64,000 bases of DNA from Clostridia bacterium (lineage in GTDB: Bacteria; Bacillota; Clostridia; Oscillospirales; Acutalibacteraceae). The stretch is taken from positions 1 through 64,000 of the forward strand of contig JAFXDV010000012.1 of the NCBI GenBank assembly GCA_017521125.1, read 5' to 3'. The position numbers and the translations under genes are program-made. Of this stretch, positions 43,912 through 52,695 are shown piece after piece. The notes below the pieces were generated by a model. The model was not told the DNA's origin. It ran no database searches and was given only the letters and a program-made list of their open reading frames with translations. Positions within the stretch are counted from its first letter, which is position 1; every line of letters starts with the position of its first letter.

Positions 43912-45251
43912 ACATTACCGATAGTTTTGTAGAAACACTCTACACATTGAAAAGCCGCAGTCTTCCCAACTTGATAGTGCGTGAAGCCCGTTTGTGCTTG
44001 ATGGATGAGGTGGGAACGATGGTGGCAGGTTCTGCCATACAAGGTGACAAGCTTGGTCGGTATCTTGACGCATTCAGCGGTGATGATGCGACAGTAGTAG
44101 GCTTGGGACGTCGTGCCTCATTGCAAAATGCTGCATTGTGCAATGGTATAAGCGGTCATGCGTATGATTTTGATGACGGACATCGTTTCTCCACGGTGCA
44201 TTTAGGATCTGTGGTCATTCCACCGGTGTTAGCTGTCACCGAAAAAGAAGGTTTGTCCATGGAGGATGCTATTCGCGGTATAGTTATCGGTTATGAGGCA
44301 GGTATTCGTTTGGGGCGTTGCATTCAGCCAAGTCATCGTAATCGTGGTTTCCATTCTTCTGGTACGGCAGGTGCTGTCGCTGCTGCGATGGGCGTTGCCG
44401 CTGCATTAGATTTTAATAAAGAGCAAATGAAAGCCACACTTGCTGCAGCATGCTCGTCGGCGGGTGGTATCAATGAGATGATGGAAAATGTGTCCACTAT
44501 GAAACCGTTTAACGTAGGACGTGCCGCACATGACGGTGTTACCGCTGCGTACATTGCTGCTGCCGGTTTCCAAGGACCTTACGATCCAATGCTGGGCAAG
44601 TTCGGATTTTTGCGTACTGCGTGTGATGTATATGATGCATCGGTGTTATCGCTTGAAACCGATGATGGTTATAATATTTGTGGTGGCTATCATAAACCTT
44701 ATGCGAGTTGTCGCCACACCCATGGTGCAGTATATGCGACGGTCCGTGCTGTTAACGACAACGATGTGCGTTGGCAGGATATTACGGATATTAGCGTGAG
44801 TATGTATGGGCAGGGTGTTAACGGGCACGAACACACCGATATCCCCGGTGTTGTAGCGGGTAAGATGTCTACGCCGTTTTGCATTGCTCTTGCGCTTAAA
44901 ACAGGCAAGATAGGTATCGATTCGTTCGTTGATGAGACTATCAATGACCCAGATATTTTACATTTGACACAGCTTGTTAGTGTAAAAGCTGATGAAGAGA
45001 TGACATCATGGGTGCCGAACAAACGTGCCGCCCGTTCTACCGTTACCACAAAAGAGGGTAAAAAATACACCTATCAAGCGGATTATGCACCGGGCGAGCC
45101 TGAGTTGCCGATGACACAGCAGGATTTTGAAAAGAAATTTACTGAATTGTGGTCAGCAAGTGGCAAATCACCGGAACAAATTAAAATTGCTATAGATATG
45201 ATTTTGCATCACAACGGCACAGTTGCCGAGTTTATGCAACAATTGGTATAA
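43908..45251 (+). CDS. MmgE/PrpD family protein
   Basis: Putative hydratase/dehydratase or isomerase of the 2-methylcitrate dehydratase family (PF03972). The helical domain contains GISGHAYDFDDGHRFSTVHLGSVVIPP, with the family D-D-x-H residues; the C-terminal alpha/beta domain follows YASCRHTHGAVYATVRAV. 447 residues from the ATG at 43908, which overlaps the previous stop by ATGA. prpB and prpC are absent, so propionate catabolism is unlikely; other family members act on itaconate-type or aconitate acids. Confidence 0.9.
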   Translation: MNITDSFVETLYTLKSRSLPNLIVREARLCLMDEVGTMVAGSAIQGDKLGRYLDAFSGDDATVVGLGRRASLQNAALCNGISGHAYDFDDGHRFSTVHLGSVVIPPVLAVTEKEGLSMEDAIRGIVIGYEAGIRLGRCIQPSHRNRGFHSSGTAGAVAAAMGVAAALDFNKEQMKATLAAACSSAGGINEMMENVSTMKPFNVGRAAHDGVTAAYIAAAGFQGPYDPMLGKFGFLRTACDVYDASVLSLETDDGYNICGGYHKPYASCRHTHGAVYATVRAVNDNDVRWQDITDISVSMYGQGVNGHEHTDIPGVVAGKMSTPFCIALALKTGKIGIDSFVDETINDPDILHLTQLVSVKADEEMTSWVPNKRAARSTVTTKEGKKYTYQADYAPGEPELPMTQQDFEKKFTELWSASGKSPEQIKIAIDMILHHNGTVAEFMQQLV

Positions 45252-45261
45252 AGAAAAAAAG

Positions 45262-45302
45262 AAAACTGCTCAAGTGCCAGAAAATGGGACTTGGGCAGTT
45301 TT
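45262..45302 (+). terminator. Terminator of the Ldh2 operon
   Basis: Fourteen-pair stem 45262-45275/45289-45302 with one wobble, 13-nt loop. It marks the end of the island operon. Confidence 0.8.
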
Positions 45303-45356
45303 ATTATACAAAGAATCGTCCAAACTCGCACGATTACAGGGACAAACTGTTTTTAA

Positions 45357-45464
45357 ACGGAATATGCCCTCTCGGGTTCAAGCCCCAACAATACTACATA
45401 CAAAAACAAATAAGACTCACCGTAAAGGTGAGTCTTATTTGTTTGGTGCGAGTGATGGGACTTG
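45357..45464. repeat. tRNA-Leu 3' element, copy A
   Basis: Unit made of (i) 31 bases at 45357-45387 beginning ACGGAATATGCCC, (ii) an 18-bp perfect hairpin 45404-45421/45427-45444, and (iii) 23 bases at 45442-45464 identical to the tRNA-Leu 3' end. Copy B has the same order with 30/31 identity in (i) and 23/23 in (iii). The hairpins differ in sequence. Tandem period about 215-223 bases. Confidence 0.85.
45444..45464 (-). pseudogene. 3' fragment of tRNA-Leu
   Basis: On the minus strand the last 21 bases of tRNA-Leu including CCA and the 3' acceptor strand. The T-arm breaks off after five bases and unrelated sequence continues, so no tRNA can fold. The hairpin just downstream of its CCA has the position of a tRNA terminator. 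Confidence 0.8.
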
Positions 45465-45579
45465 CCGCCTGCTTCGGCGATGCCTTGCATACTAACTGTT
45501 TGTCGACCCAACGCCTTGCGTTCGGTACCCAACTGCACACCATATTCCTAAAAAACAGTCCACTGGACTATTTTTCTTT
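45465..45579. other. Spacer between the two tRNA-derived copies
   Basis: Hairpin-rich non-coding sequence. Short inverted pieces include CGCCT-GCTTC-GGCG-type runs near 45467-45480 and a stem of AGTCCA with TGGACT at 45557-45569 flanked by A5 and T5. No protein coding evidence. Confidence 0.6.
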
Positions 45580-45679
45580 ACGGAATATGCCCTCACGGGT
45601 TCAAGCCCCATATACAAAAAATAAAAGAGCCATACCTTACGTTATGACTCTTCTATTTTGGTGCGAGTGATGGGACTTG
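45580..45679. repeat. tRNA-Leu 3' element, copy B
   Basis: Thirty-one-base unit at 45580-45610, terminator hairpin 45621-45658, and 23 bases 45657-45679 that are the end of the intact tRNA-Leu. Probably the parent copy. Confidence 0.85.
45614..45658 (-). terminator. tRNA-Leu terminator
   Basis: On the minus strand, AGAG-CATA type stem around 45625-45654 with an 8-nt loop, followed by T-rich sequence, directly after the CCA end. Confidence 0.7.
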
Positions 45680-45742
45680 AACCCATACGTCGTGGACACA
45701 CGCCCCTCAAACGTGCCTGTCTGCCTATTCCAGCACACTCGC
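45659..45742 (-). tRNA. tRNA-Leu (anticodon GAG)
   Basis: Acceptor stem GCGAGTG/CACTCGC, encoded CCA at the 3' end, anticodon stem CACGT/GCGTG around loop TTGAGGG giving GAG, a long class II variable arm and a T-arm with GGGTTCAAGTCCC. 84 bases including CCA. Confidence 0.95.
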
Positions 45743-45776
45743 ATATAGATTTTGCACTATTTTTCAGCGCTCGATT

Positions 45777-45805
45777 ATTATATCATTAGGCGACGATATT
45801 GTCAA
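45777..45805 (-). promoter_or_regulatory. tRNA-Leu promoter
   Basis: TTGACA (45805-45800) and TATAAT (45782-45777) on the minus strand with a 17-base spacer; the tRNA begins about 34 bases further on. Confidence 0.85.
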
Positions 45806-45863
45806 CAATTATTTTAAAATTTTTTTATTTTTAAAAAGTAACAAAATTTTAATAAAAAAGTTC

Positions 45864-45892
45864 TTGCATTTTAAAAAGGCATATTATATAAT
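45864..45892 (+). promoter_or_regulatory. mraZ (division cluster) promoter
   Basis: TTGCAT (45864-45869) and TATAAT (45887-45892), 17 bases apart. Confidence 0.8.
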
Positions 45893-45905
45893 AATTTCGT
45901 AAAAG

Positions 45906-45952
45906 TGGCGCGAAATGGCATAAATTTGCATAAAAATAACAGTAAAGTGGCG
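45906..45952 (+). promoter_or_regulatory. Candidate MraZ-binding boxes
   Basis: TGGCG (45906), TGGCA (45916) and TTGCA (45926) recur every 10 bases, and TGGCG recurs at 45948. Known MraZ sites are direct repeats of a TGGGN-type box with 5-base spacers upstream of mraZ. Here the box seems to be TGGCN. Confidence 0.6.
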
Positions 45953-45971
45953 GAAATCGAGGTGAAAATTC

Positions 45972-46409
45972 GTGCTAATAGGTGGTTCTCAACATAATGT
46001 GGATAAAAAGGGACGAATTTTCATCCCTGCAAAATTCAAGCCTGATTTTGGCGAAAGCATAGTTCTTTGTGCAGGTGTTTTCGGTAAAAGGTGCCTTTGG
46101 GGTTTTTCTGAATCAGAATTTGAAAAGTTTACTGCAAAGCTTAATAAATTACCTTATAGTAAAATGCAAGATATGTATCGCTTTTTATCCGACGGCTCTG
46201 TTTTTGCAGAATTTGATGCTTCGGGCAGAGTTTTAATTCCTGCCGAGCTTCGTGAGTTTGCAAAAATCGAGGGCGAGGTAAGAATAGTTGGAATGAAAAC
46301 CAATATTGAAATTTGGAGTCCTGAGCTTTGGGCAGAGGAGAAAGAGAATTTCAGTCCCGAACATTTTGCACCTATAATTGATGAATTAGATTTTTCACTC
46401 GGTGAATAA
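45972..46409 (+). CDS. mraZ: Transcriptional regulator MraZ
   Basis: DNA-binding protein with two SpoVT-AbrB-like swapped-hairpin repeats, NVDKKGRIFIPAKF (about residues 9-22) and EFDASGRVLIPAELRE (about 76-91). It forms rings that bind direct repeats and control the division cluster. 145 residues. GTG start with GAGGTG 7 bases upstream. Its stop lies 1 base before the rsmH ATG. Confidence 0.95.
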   Translation: MLIGGSQHNVDKKGRIFIPAKFKPDFGESIVLCAGVFGKRCLWGFSESEFEKFTAKLNKLPYSKMQDMYRFLSDGSVFAEFDASGRVLIPAELREFAKIEGEVRIVGMKTNIEIWSPELWAEEKENFSPEHFAPIIDELDFSLGE

Positions 46410-46410
46410 T

Positions 46411-47331
46411 ATGGAGTTTAAACATATACCCGTATTGTTAAACGAAACAATAGAATCGCTAAACATAAAACCTGACGGTATATATGTAGACGGTACTGCA
46501 GGCGGCGGCGGACATTCAAGCGAAATTGCAAAAAGGTTAAAAGGCGGAAGACTCATATCTCTTGACCGTGACCCTGACGCTATAAAGACTGCAACGAAAC
46601 GCCTGGAGGGTTTACCTGCAACGGTGGTAAGAAGCAATTACCGTGATATGAGGGACGTTCTTGACAACCTTAAAATAAATAAGGTAGACGGAGTGTTGCT
46701 TGATATAGGGGTTTCTTCCTATCAACTTGATAATGCCGAAAGAGGATTTTCTTTTCATAATGATGCACCTCTTGATATGCGAATGAGTAAAGAGGGGCTT
46801 TCGGCCGCTGATATAGTGAACAGTTACTCGGTTGAAGAACTAACCAGAATTTTTAGAGATTACGGCGAAGAAAAGTTCGCTTATAAAATAGCATGTCAGA
46901 TTGAAAAGGCAAGAAAGGAAAAGTCTATTGAGACTACAACCGAACTTGCCGAAATAATTGCAAGAAGCGTACCTGCTGCAGTTCGTAGAGAGGGCAACCC
47001 ATCAAGGCAGTGCTTTCAGGCGCTAAGAATAGCGGTAAATGACGAGCTTGGCGCACTGACAAGTGGAATCGACGCTGCTTGGAACTGTTTGGACAAGGGA
47101 GGAAGACTTGCAATAATAACCTTCCATTCCTTAGAGGACAGGATAGTAAAAAACAGTTTTAAAAAATACTCAACAGGCTGCACTTGTCCACCGGACCTTC
47201 CCATATGTGTCTGCGGAAAGAAGCCTGAGGGCAAACTTATTACAAGAAAACCAATTATCGCAAGTGACGATGAGTTAGAGCAAAATAAAAGGAGCAGAAG
47301 CGCAAAGCTTCGAGTAATAGAAAAGATATAA
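46411..47331 (+). CDS. rsmH: 16S rRNA m4C1402 methyltransferase
   Basis: SAM-dependent methyltransferase on the ribosomal P site. VDGTAGGGGHSSEIAKRL is the SAM motif; PSRQCFQALRIAVNDEL and FHSLEDRIVKNSFK are family signatures; a small Cys cluster (CTCPPDLPICVC) lies near 250. 306 residues from the ATG at 46411, with GGTGA 5 bases upstream. Confidence 0.96.
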   Translation: MEFKHIPVLLNETIESLNIKPDGIYVDGTAGGGGHSSEIAKRLKGGRLISLDRDPDAIKTATKRLEGLPATVVRSNYRDMRDVLDNLKINKVDGVLLDIGVSSYQLDNAERGFSFHNDAPLDMRMSKEGLSAADIVNSYSVEELTRIFRDYGEEKFAYKIACQIEKARKEKSIETTTELAEIIARSVPAAVRREGNPSRQCFQALRIAVNDELGALTSGIDAAWNCLDKGGRLAIITFHSLEDRIVKNSFKKYSTGCTCPPDLPICVCGKKPEGKLITRKPIIASDDELEQNKRSRSAKLRVIEKI

Positions 47332-47354
47332 AAGATATAAGAGGGGACAAGATT

Positions 47355-47822
47355 ATGAACAATGCCAAATATTATAATGATTCATTAGCTCATGATTTTG
47401 AAATGTTTATGCCTAAAGAGAAAAAAACCTCGGCAGAAATAGTAAAGCTTCCCGAAAATAAAAGAAAGAAAACTGCAGCAAAAGGGCGTCTCAGAAGAAG
47501 TCTTTCAAGAAGAATTTCTATTGTTTTGATAATCGCCTTTATGCTTAGTGCAATTTGTGCACAAATTGCGCTTAGAGTAGAAATATCCGAAGTTAATTCC
47601 GACACAGTAAAAGCAAAGCAGACCCTTGCCGAGCTTAGCGGAGAGCAGACTAGACTAAACGTGGAATTTGAAAGACTCATTTCCTATAATAATCTAGAAG
47701 CATCTGCAAAGGCTTTGGGAATGAAAAAAATGGATAAAAACCAAATTGTTTATATAAGGGTAAACGATAGCAATAAGGCGATTGACTCTAACGGAAATAT
47801 CCTTACAGCTAATAATGAATAG
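47355..47822 (+). CDS. ftsL: Cell division protein FtsL-like
   Basis: Bitopic division protein. A basic cytoplasmic N-terminus of about 50 residues (KKTAAKGRLRRSLSRR) precedes one transmembrane helix (ISIVLIIAFMLSAICAQIAL) and an extracytoplasmic coiled coil (about 75-115). 155 residues. Sequence identity in this family is low; the assignment rests on topology and position between rsmH and the PBP gene. Confidence 0.82.
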   Translation: MNNAKYYNDSLAHDFEMFMPKEKKTSAEIVKLPENKRKKTAAKGRLRRSLSRRISIVLIIAFMLSAICAQIALRVEISEVNSDTVKAKQTLAELSGEQTRLNVEFERLISYNNLEASAKALGMKKMDKNQIVYIRVNDSNKAIDSNGNILTANNE

Positions 47823-47860
47823 TTTGAGAAATAGTGAATATATTTAATTTGTAGGGAATG

Positions 47861-47892
47861 CGAGAGTTCTAAAAAATAGGACTCTCGTTTTC
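47861..47892 (+). terminator. Hairpin between ftsL and pbp
   Basis: Stem 47861-47871/47877-47887 (11 pairs with one wobble), A5 loop, followed by only four T. It may be a partial terminator or a stabilising element in the cluster. Confidence 0.55.
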
Positions 47893-47936
47893 GAGCATTA
47901 AATAAGCAGTTGAATTTTTAGAGAGGAGGAATAGCG

Positions 47937-50183
47937 ATGGCAACCAAAGCAAACAAAAAAATGCTTAAAAGTATACTTCTAATTATGCTTGCTTTCGTTA
48001 TTCTTTTTGTATCTGTAACGGGATATAGGCTTACAACAATTATGCTCATTAACGGAGAAAAATATCAGTCTTTAGCATCAGAACAACAGCTTTATGATAC
48101 CCTGATTACAGCGCCAAGAGGCAATATTTTAGATTCAAAAATGAATATTCTTGCCACAAGCGATACGGCATATACCATTTACATAATTCCCAACAGTATA
48201 AACAATCTTCAGGACGAAAACAAAAAGACTCTTATTAAAACCACTATCGCAAAGGGAATTTCAGAAATTTTAGAGATTGATTTCGAGACAGCCCTTGGCT
48301 ATACCGAGAAAAAGACTTCCTATGTTACGGTAAAAAAGCGTGTTGATAAGAGTGTTGCAGATAAAATCAGACAGTTTACGGCCGACAACAAAGACCTTGG
48401 AATAGCAAGGTATATAGGAATCGACGAAACTACAAAAAGATATTATCCCAACGACTCTTTAGCCTCTGTGGTATTAGGGTTTGTGGGTGACGATAACCAG
48501 GGACTCGCAGGAATTGAAAGTTATTATGATGCCCAGCTTACAGGAGTAACCGGCAGAGTCGTTGCGGCTAAAAATGCCTTAGGTGCAGATATGCCATTTT
48601 CCTATCAGGTTGTGGAAGAGGCAAAGCAAGGAAATTCTCTTGTTCTTACCATTGACTCATATCTTCAACATATTGCCGAAAAATATTTAGAGCAAGCGGT
48701 TGAGGCAAACAGAGCAGGGGACAGAGGCGCCTGTGTAATTATGGATGTAAACACAGGAGCAATTCGAGCAATGGCAACAAAAGGGGACTTTAACCCTAAT
48801 TCTCCGTTCACATTATCAGAAGCCGATCAGGCGTTACTTGATGCCGAGGGCTCAACCTATACCAAAAACGAGCTTTTAAATAAACAGTGGAGAAACAAAA
48901 CTGTTTCTGATACCTATGAGCCGGGTTCTGTATTCAAAATTGTAACAGGAGCAATGGCTTTAGAGGAAGACCTTGCAACCTTGGACTCTTCATATAACTG
49001 TGCTTGGTCTATTGTAATTGCAGGTCAGGTATATCATTGCCATAAAAAAGGCGGACACGGAACTCAAACCCTCAAAGAAGCTATGGTACATTCATGTAAC
49101 CCTGCCTTCATCACAATAGGACAGTTGGTTGGAACTTCAAAATTTTCTAAGTATTTCGAGGCGTTTGGCCTAACCAAAAAAACAGGAATTGATCTTCCGG
49201 GCGAATCAATCTCTGTTTATCACAGCGAAAAGAATATGGGTCCCACCGAACTTGCATCTTCTTCCTTCGGTCAAACCTTTAACATTACACCAATTCAGCT
49301 TATAACCGCAGTTTCGGCCGCAGTAAATGGTGGAAACTTGGTAAAGCCTTATGTTGTAAGTCAAGTTCTTGATTACAATAATAATGTAATAAAATCAACA
49401 CAAACTATTGTTAAAAGACAAGTAATCAGCGAAGAAACAAGTAAAAAAATCAGAACAATGATGCAGGCCGTTATTGAGGACGGAGGCGCAAAAAACGCCT
49501 ACGTTGCAGGCTTTAAAACCGGTGCAAAAACCGGAACCTCAGAAAAGGTCGCTCAAAACAATGCGAGCGGAGAGGTAAAATATATCGCATCAACGGTTGG
49601 AATTGCACCGGTTGATGATCCTGAACTTGCAGTTTTAGTTATGATAGATGAGCCAAATGGCGGTAGCTATTACGGCGGAGCCGTTGCTGCTCCCGTAGTG
49701 TCTGAAATATTAACCGAAGCATTACCATATCTTGGCTACGAGCCACAGTATACCGATAAGGAGCTTGCCCAGTATGCTCTTAACATACCCTCGGTTATCA
49801 ATGATGATATCGCAACTGCCAAGAATAAAATTGTCGCTGCAGGACTTAAAACAAGGGTTATAGGAAACGGCGAAAAGGTACTAAGACAATTACCGCTTGG
49901 CGGACAGTCACTTGCAAAGGGCGGTACAGTAATCCTCTATACAGAGGAAGGTGCAACTGAAGAGCCCAACGTAACCGTGCCAAACTTTATTGGAGCAACT
50001 GTAAGCGAGGCTAACAATATTGCCTCTGCCGCAGGACTAAATATAGAATTTACAGGAAATATTTCCTCAAACGGATATATTACTGCATATAAACAAAGCA
50101 TAGACCCTGAAACTCAGGTGCCGACAGGAACTATAGTTACAGTCTATTTTAGAGATACTTCGGCAGCAAACGTTGCCGATTAG
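47937..50183 (+). CDS. Class B penicillin-binding protein with PASTA domains (SpoVD/FtsI type)
   Basis: D,D-transpeptidase for septal or spore cortex peptidoglycan. N-terminal anchor helix (MLKSILLIMLAFVILFVSVTGY), PBP dimer domain, then the catalytic domain: SVFK with Ser331, HSCNP, and KTGT near 531. Two PASTA-like segments close the protein (about 605-660 and 665-735). 748 residues. AGAGGAGG upstream. Position in the cluster fits either vegetative FtsI/PbpB or SpoVD; sequence alone does not settle which. Confidence 0.92.
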   Translation: MATKANKKMLKSILLIMLAFVILFVSVTGYRLTTIMLINGEKYQSLASEQQLYDTLITAPRGNILDSKMNILATSDTAYTIYIIPNSINNLQDENKKTLIKTTIAKGISEILEIDFETALGYTEKKTSYVTVKKRVDKSVADKIRQFTADNKDLGIARYIGIDETTKRYYPNDSLASVVLGFVGDDNQGLAGIESYYDAQLTGVTGRVVAAKNALGADMPFSYQVVEEAKQGNSLVLTIDSYLQHIAEKYLEQAVEANRAGDRGACVIMDVNTGAIRAMATKGDFNPNSPFTLSEADQALLDAEGSTYTKNELLNKQWRNKTVSDTYEPGSVFKIVTGAMALEEDLATLDSSYNCAWSIVIAGQVYHCHKKGGHGTQTLKEAMVHSCNPAFITIGQLVGTSKFSKYFEAFGLTKKTGIDLPGESISVYHSEKNMGPTELASSSFGQTFNITPIQLITAVSAAVNGGNLVKPYVVSQVLDYNNNVIKSTQTIVKRQVISEETSKKIRTMMQAVIEDGGAKNAYVAGFKTGAKTGTSEKVAQNNASGEVKYIASTVGIAPVDDPELAVLVMIDEPNGGSYYGGAVAAPVVSEILTEALPYLGYEPQYTDKELAQYALNIPSVINDDIATAKNKIVAAGLKTRVIGNGEKVLRQLPLGGQSLAKGGTVILYTEEGATEEPNVTVPNFIGATVSEANNIASAAGLNIEFTGNISSNGYITAYKQSIDPETQVPTGTIVTVYFRDTSAANVAD

Positions 50184-50200
50184 CAAGGAGAACCCCAAAA

Positions 50201-51625
50201 GTGTTATTAAAAGATTTATTGCCACAATTTGATAATAATTTGCCCGAAATAGAAATTACAGGCCTTACTTGTGACTCAAGAAAGGTTGAAAAAGGCTTTG
50301 CCTTCGTATGCATCAATGGTTTTACCCTTGATGGACACGATTTCGCCTTAAAAGCGGAAGAACTGGGTGCCGCAGTAGTCATCAGTGAAAAACCTACAGG
50401 GGCAAAAAACGAGATTATAGTTGAGGATACCCACGCTGCATATGCCCTTATGTCTGCGGCATATTTCGGTTATCCATCAAAAGATTTAAAACTCGTTGGA
50501 GTAACAGGAACAAACGGCAAAACCTCTGTTACCTATATGCTTAAAGCAATCATCGAAGAGGCAGGCTTTAAAACAGGAGTAGTAGGCACAATTCAAAACC
50601 TTATTGGCGATGAGGTTGTTCCATCTAATAACACAACACCTGATGCATATGAATTAAACCGACTATTTGCAGAAATGAGAGATAAGGGATGTCGGTATGC
50701 AATTATGGAGGTTTCCTCTCACGCTCTTGACCAAAAACGTGTCTATGCCGTAGATTTCGAGGTTGCCGCATTTACAAACCTCACTCAAGACCATTTAGAT
50801 TATCATATTACAATGGATAATTATATGCTTGCAAAGAAGAAACTTTTTGATATGTGCAAGACCGCAGTAGTAAATATTGATGATGCTTACTCTCTAGACA
50901 TATGTGAGGGAATAGGGGCAAAAACAGTAACCTATTCGGTAAAAAGCAATGAATCGACCTATTCTGCCAACGGCATAAATCTAAGACCTGACGGAATAGA
51001 ATACGAGCTCGTAGGTTATAACTTTATAAAACACATAAAGATTAGAACAGGCGGAAAATTTTCCGTGTACAACTCCCTTTGCGCCGCCGTATGCGCAATG
51101 GAATTAGGTTTTGATATTGAAACAGTAGCCACTGCATTTGAAAAAATGGAAGGAGTAAAGGGCAGGGCAGAGGTTGTGCCGACAGGCAAGGACTTCACTG
51201 TAATAATAGATTACGCCCACACACCTGATGGACTTTCCAATATTCTTTCAACCTTTAAAGAATTAAAAAAGGGTAGACTTGTATGTCTTTTTGGTTGTGG
51301 CGGTGACCGTGATACTAAAAAGCGTCCGATTATGGGCAAGGTAGCTGCAAGATTTTCAGATTTCGTGATTGTTACAAGCGATAACCCGAGAACAGAGGAC
51401 CCAAGCCTAATAATTAAGGACATCGTTGAAGGTATGAAGGACATAAAAACCCCTTATACTGTTATTGAAAATCGCATAGAGGCAATTAAATATGCCATCA
51501 ACAATGCAAAAACCGACGATATTATTGTTTTAGCAGGAAAGGGACACGAAACCTATCAGATTTTAAAGACGGGTAAAATCCATCTTGATGAAAGAGAAGT
51601 AGTAGCTGAAGCATTAGGAAAATAA
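50201..51625 (+). CDS. murE: UDP-MurNAc-tripeptide ligase
   Basis: Adds the third residue to UDP-MurNAc-L-Ala-D-Glu in the cytosol. GVTGTNGKTSVTYML is the ATP site near residue 100. DNPR at 394-397 is the motif that selects meso-diaminopimelate, not lysine. 474 residues. GTG start, AAGGAG 10 bases upstream. Confidence 0.96.
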   Translation: MLLKDLLPQFDNNLPEIEITGLTCDSRKVEKGFAFVCINGFTLDGHDFALKAEELGAAVVISEKPTGAKNEIIVEDTHAAYALMSAAYFGYPSKDLKLVGVTGTNGKTSVTYMLKAIIEEAGFKTGVVGTIQNLIGDEVVPSNNTTPDAYELNRLFAEMRDKGCRYAIMEVSSHALDQKRVYAVDFEVAAFTNLTQDHLDYHITMDNYMLAKKKLFDMCKTAVVNIDDAYSLDICEGIGAKTVTYSVKSNESTYSANGINLRPDGIEYELVGYNFIKHIKIRTGGKFSVYNSLCAAVCAMELGFDIETVATAFEKMEGVKGRAEVVPTGKDFTVIIDYAHTPDGLSNILSTFKELKKGRLVCLFGCGGDRDTKKRPIMGKVAARFSDFVIVTSDNPRTEDPSLIIKDIVEGMKDIKTPYTVIENRIEAIKYAINNAKTDDIIVLAGKGHETYQILKTGKIHLDEREVVAEALGK

Positions 51626-51639
51626 AAGGAGTGACAACA

Positions 51640-52662
51640 GTGCTAAACATTACCCCAGCCATTGCGGCAATAGTAAGCTTTGCGGTATGTGCCGCTATGG
51701 GAATACCGTTTATTCCGTATCTTAGAAAACTAAAATACGGACAGACAATTCTTGAAGACGGACCTAAATGGCACAAATCTAAGCAGGGAACACCAACAAT
51801 GGGGGGAATAATGATTGCGGCAGGTGTTGCAATCGGCTTTGTTGTAGCCTTAGGTTATTCCTTTTTAACCAATAAAACACTAATCCAAGACCTTAGAAAC
51901 CAACTGAAATTAGTTACAGTAGTAGCAGGTATAGGCTTTGCCTTTATGTGTGGACTTATCGGCTTTATGGATGACTACATAAAGGTTGTGAAGAAAAGAA
52001 ACTTAGGCCTTACTGCTAAGCAAAAAACGGTTCTACAGCTTTTTGTAACAGTAGCATACCTTGCTTCTCTTGCCCTTGCGGGACTTGATACAACCTGGAT
52101 TCCTTTCGTAGGAGATATTGATATAACAAAGGGAGCGGGACTTCTTTTTTGGCCTATATCTATCGTGTTTATCTACTATATGGTTAACGCCGTTAATTTA
52201 ACCGACGGCATTGACGGACTTGCATCAACCATAACCTTAGTTGTAACCTGTGGATATATGTTAATGTCGGGAAGACTGGCTATGGCAGGACTAAATACCC
52301 TTGCCGCTGCCTCAGCAGGTGGATGTGCAGGATTCATCTTGTGGAACTTTAAACCCGCAAAGGTCTTTATGGGAGATACAGGATCAATGTTCCTTGGTGG
52401 CTTGGTTGTAGCATTAGCCTATGGAACAGGAAGACCGATTTTGCTTGTTTTCACAGGACTTGTTTATTTGCTTGAAGCTTTATCGGTAGTTTTACAAGTG
52501 GCTTGTTACAAAACAACTAAGAAAAGAATATTCAAAATGAGTCCAATCCACCACCACTTTGAAATGAGCGGTTGGAGCGAGGAGAAAATATGCTTTGTAT
52601 TTTCTGTTGTGGCAGCCCTCGGCGTAATAGTTGCGCTTTTACCCATATATCTTAATTGGTAA
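51640..52662 (+). CDS. mraY: Phospho-MurNAc-pentapeptide transferase
   Basis: Membrane enzyme forming lipid I on undecaprenyl phosphate. About ten helices, with GFMDDYIKVVKKRNLGLTAKQK (catalytic Asp pair), NAVNLTDGIDGLA and MSPIHHHFE. 340 residues. I start at GTG 51640, 8 bases after AAGGAG; the GTG at 51631 overlaps that site. murF and murD, often flanking mraY, are absent. Confidence 0.96.
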   Translation: MLNITPAIAAIVSFAVCAAMGIPFIPYLRKLKYGQTILEDGPKWHKSKQGTPTMGGIMIAAGVAIGFVVALGYSFLTNKTLIQDLRNQLKLVTVVAGIGFAFMCGLIGFMDDYIKVVKKRNLGLTAKQKTVLQLFVTVAYLASLALAGLDTTWIPFVGDIDITKGAGLLFWPISIVFIYYMVNAVNLTDGIDGLASTITLVVTCGYMLMSGRLAMAGLNTLAAASAGGCAGFILWNFKPAKVFMGDTGSMFLGGLVVALAYGTGRPILLVFTGLVYLLEALSVVLQVACYKTTKKRIFKMSPIHHHFEMSGWSEEKICFVFSVVAALGVIVALLPIYLNW

Positions 52663-52695
52663 ATTTCATAAAAATATAAGAAAGGAGAATAACCT

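Noticed and set aside
43908..45251. Propionate (methylcitrate cycle) operon
   Set aside because: A PrpD-family protein is present, but methylcitrate synthase and methylisocitrate lyase are not in the cluster.
45284..45670. Open frame of 128 codons on the plus strand
   Set aside because: It lies wholly in tRNA-derived repeats and terminators, has no ribosome binding site, and its composition is unlike a protein. Treated as spurious.
40953..45742. Integrative element bounded by tRNA-Leu attachment sites
   Set aside because: No integrase or relaxase is present, and I find no copy of the tRNA 3' end at the left border near 40.74-40.95 kb. The two tRNA-end copies are only 215 bases apart.
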